Source: a virus. From it: a stretch of 34,111 bases of DNA. The translations under genes and the position numbers were made by a program. This document shows, piece by piece, positions 32,872-34,111 of this stretch. The DNA is taken from IMG/VR virus record IMGVR_UViG_3300032282_001051, positions 1 through 34,111 of that record, one strand, 5' to 3'. A model generated the notes under the pieces. It was given only the letters and a program-made list of their open reading frames with translations, made no database searches and was not told the origin of the DNA. Numbering within the stretch: position 1 is the stretch's first letter; the number at the start of each line of letters is the position of its first letter.

Positions 32872-34111
32872 ATGGGAAAACTTACGTTTCAAGCAAACCT
32901 CGGTGGCTCAGTTAATCTGATTGGCCCTAATACGGCCTCTACGGTTAACCTGACCCTCCCAAGCGCAGCAGGCTCTAACGGTCAGCCCTTAGTCACCGAT
33001 GGCAGCGGCAATCTGTCGTTTGCGACTCTTACCCCCGCTGGTGGTGGTACAGGTATCACTTCCCTGGGAACAGGCGTAGCAACCGCATTAGGCACGAATG
33101 TAGGCTCCGCAGGGGCTTTTGTGGTCAATGGTGGGGCTTTGGGTACTCCCTCATCAGGAACGGCTACAAATCTAACCGGCCTTCCACTGTCCACAGGCGT
33201 TACCGGCACACTCCCCACTACCAACGGTGGTACAGGACTCACATCCTTCACTGCAAACGGCATCCTCTACGCATCTTCTACAAGTGCGCTTGCTACTGGT
33301 TCTGCGCTGACTTTTGATGGGACGAATTTTGCGACCACTGGAAAGATTGGCGCAGGCGGCACTCCGGGTTTGTACACCCAAATTTGGTCAGCCGGAAACA
33401 TCATGGCTGTCGATGGCAGTCAGATTGGTTTCTTGGCTAATTCCGGTGGCGCTCCTGGTAACTATATGACCGGAAGCAACACGAGCAACTACCTTGCTTG
33501 GATTGCCAATAATGCCGAACAAATGCGCCTAACCAGCACAGGGCTGGGTATTGGTACAAGTAGTCCTGCTTATAAACTTCATGTAAGTAATTACATGGGG
33601 CTTGGTACGCAAGCATCGGCTGGTGCGGGTGCTGGCATCAATATGATTCCAAGCAGCACTTTGACCAACTGGTTTGTCGGTGCAAACTATGTCAATCCAG
33701 GTGCGTTTGAAATTATCCCATCTACTGCTGGTGGTGGTTCTACTTTCAGCACCCCTGCGTTTGTTCTCAGTTCCAGCGGCAACCTTGGATTAGGTGTTAC
33801 TCCTAGTGCTTGGTGGAGTGGTTTCAAAGCGGCTCAAATTGGTAGTTATGCAGCTATTTCAAGTGGTTCTTCTGTTTCTAATTGGACGCATAACGCCTAT
33901 TACAACGGAACAAACTGGATTTATTTGAATACTGGTGAAGCCGCACAACTACAAAATGACGGCAGAACTTATAAATGGTTCCAAGCAGCCAGCGGCACAG
34001 CAGGTAATGCTATTACCTTCACACAAGCAATGACGCTTGATGCGAGTGGGAACCTTTTGGTGGGAGGAACATCGTTTTCTTCTTTTTATGACAGAACAAT
34101 TTTGTCTTATG
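32872..34111 (+). CDS. Tail-fibre protein, 3' end beyond the window
   Basis: ATG at 32872 with AAGGAA upstream; the frame stays open for 413 codons to the window edge. The product starts MGKLTFQANLGGSVNLIGPN, TASTVNLTLPSAAGSNGQPL, the usual 'GGSV.L.G.NTAS.V.LT(L/V)P' fibre start, followed by GGTG-type repeats (TPAGGGTGITSLGTGVATAL, TLPTTNGGTGLTSF, ILYASSTSALATG), then RLTSTGLGIGTSSPAYKLHV and LGLGVTPSAWWSGFKAAQIG, units common in fibres that end in a self-cleaving peptidase-S74 chaperone. That end is expected to the right of the window but is not seen. With the previous gene this gives two fibre proteins in tandem, perhaps shaft and tip or two alternative adhesins. Confidence 0.8.
   Translation, partial: MGKLTFQANLGGSVNLIGPNTASTVNLTLPSAAGSNGQPLVTDGSGNLSFATLTPAGGGTGITSLGTGVATALGTNVGSAGAFVVNGGALGTPSSGTATNLTGLPLSTGVTGTLPTTNGGTGLTSFTANGILYASSTSALATGSALTFDGTNFATTGKIGAGGTPGLYTQIWSAGNIMAVDGSQIGFLANSGGAPGNYMTGSNTSNYLAWIANNAEQMRLTSTGLGIGTSSPAYKLHVSNYMGLGTQASAGAGAGINMIPSSTLTNWFVGANYVNPGAFEIIPSTAGGGSTFSTPAFVLSSSGNLGLGVTPSAWWSGFKAAQIGSYAAISSGSSVSNWTHNAYYNGTNWIYLNTGEAAQLQNDGRTYKWFQAASGTAGNAITFTQAMTLDASGNLLVGGTSFSSFYDRTILSY

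Noticed and set aside
1-34111. tRNA genes, CRISPR array, insertion sequences, integrase or att sites
   Set aside because: Searched by eye on both strands in all gaps; no cloverleaf, no regular spaced repeats, no transposase and no integrase-like protein. A gap-free layout leaves little room for them, and parts of the genome lie outside the window.

Overview
The window is a contiguous piece of a tailed double-stranded DNA phage with a P22-like (podovirus-type) virion module. Coding density is close to 100%, stop/start overlaps (ATGA, TAATG, TGATG) are the rule, and no stretch above about 110 bases lacks a gene. Moderate GC and the general style of the small proteins suggest a phage of a Gram-negative, probably freshwater betaproteobacterial (Burkholderiales-like) host; the host guess is inference only. 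The sequence opens inside one gene and closes inside a tail-fibre gene, so the genome is not complete here. In P22 order the genes at the right edge precede those at the left edge, which fits a circularly permuted or circular map cut inside the structural module.

Layout. (1) 1-10524, rightward: two DUF7936-like paralogues, P22 gp4-like tail accessory factor, HNH homing endonuclease, P22 gp10-like stabilisation protein, a small protein, a GNAT acetyltransferase, three large ejection-type proteins (first gp7-like) and a short collar-domain tail protein. (2) 10527-13109, rightward lysis cassette: XhlA-like membrane protein, single-TM holin candidate, small secreted protein, 3TM-type holin, coiled-coil protein, GH24 endolysin and a small basic protein. 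(3) 13106-17116, leftward operon: Cro/YdaS-type regulator, zinc-finger/HTH fusion, secreted Cys-rich peptide, DUF1376 replication protein, small proteins, RusA resolvase, an orphan DNA methyltransferase, an NrdR-like zinc ribbon and a YbcO-like nuclease. (4) 17117-17253, a compact divergent control region with two sigma70-type promoters and inverted repeats. (5) 17254-20593, rightward early genes: small proteins, ERF annealase, YqaJ/lambda-type exonuclease, an SSB-like protein with a DIPF-type C-terminus, a winged-helix protein. (6) 20590-22642, a cassette behind a good promoter: small conserved proteins, a Zn/AT-hook protein with an intrinsic terminator inside its gene, a GroES-like co-chaperonin and an ADP-ribosyltransferase-like protein. 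(7) 22639-34111, packaging and head genes: small terminase, GIY-YIG homing endonuclease, large terminase, portal, scaffold, P22-type coat, decoration-type proteins and two tail-fibre genes.

How it fits together. The divergent control region resembles a lambda-type early switch: the leftward regulator has a -10 so close to its ATG that its mRNA is predicted to be leaderless, as for lambda cI from PRM. The recombination set (exonuclease, ERF, SSB-like, RusA, YbcO-like) would process concatemers, while replication appears to depend on the host plus the DUF1376 protein, since I see no polymerase, primase or helicase. I find no integrase, so temperate lifestyle is not shown by this window.

The most unusual points are: the promoter/terminator arrangement inside the 20590-22642 cassette, which may set expression of the downstream GroES, ADP-ribosyltransferase and terminase genes; both homing endonuclease genes carrying private sigma70-like promoters; a beta-rich module present once in gp4 and twice in gp10; a lysis cassette with several holin-like proteins including a possible T4 T/RI-type pair; and a 50-residue secreted Cys-rich peptide that short-ORF cut-offs would miss.
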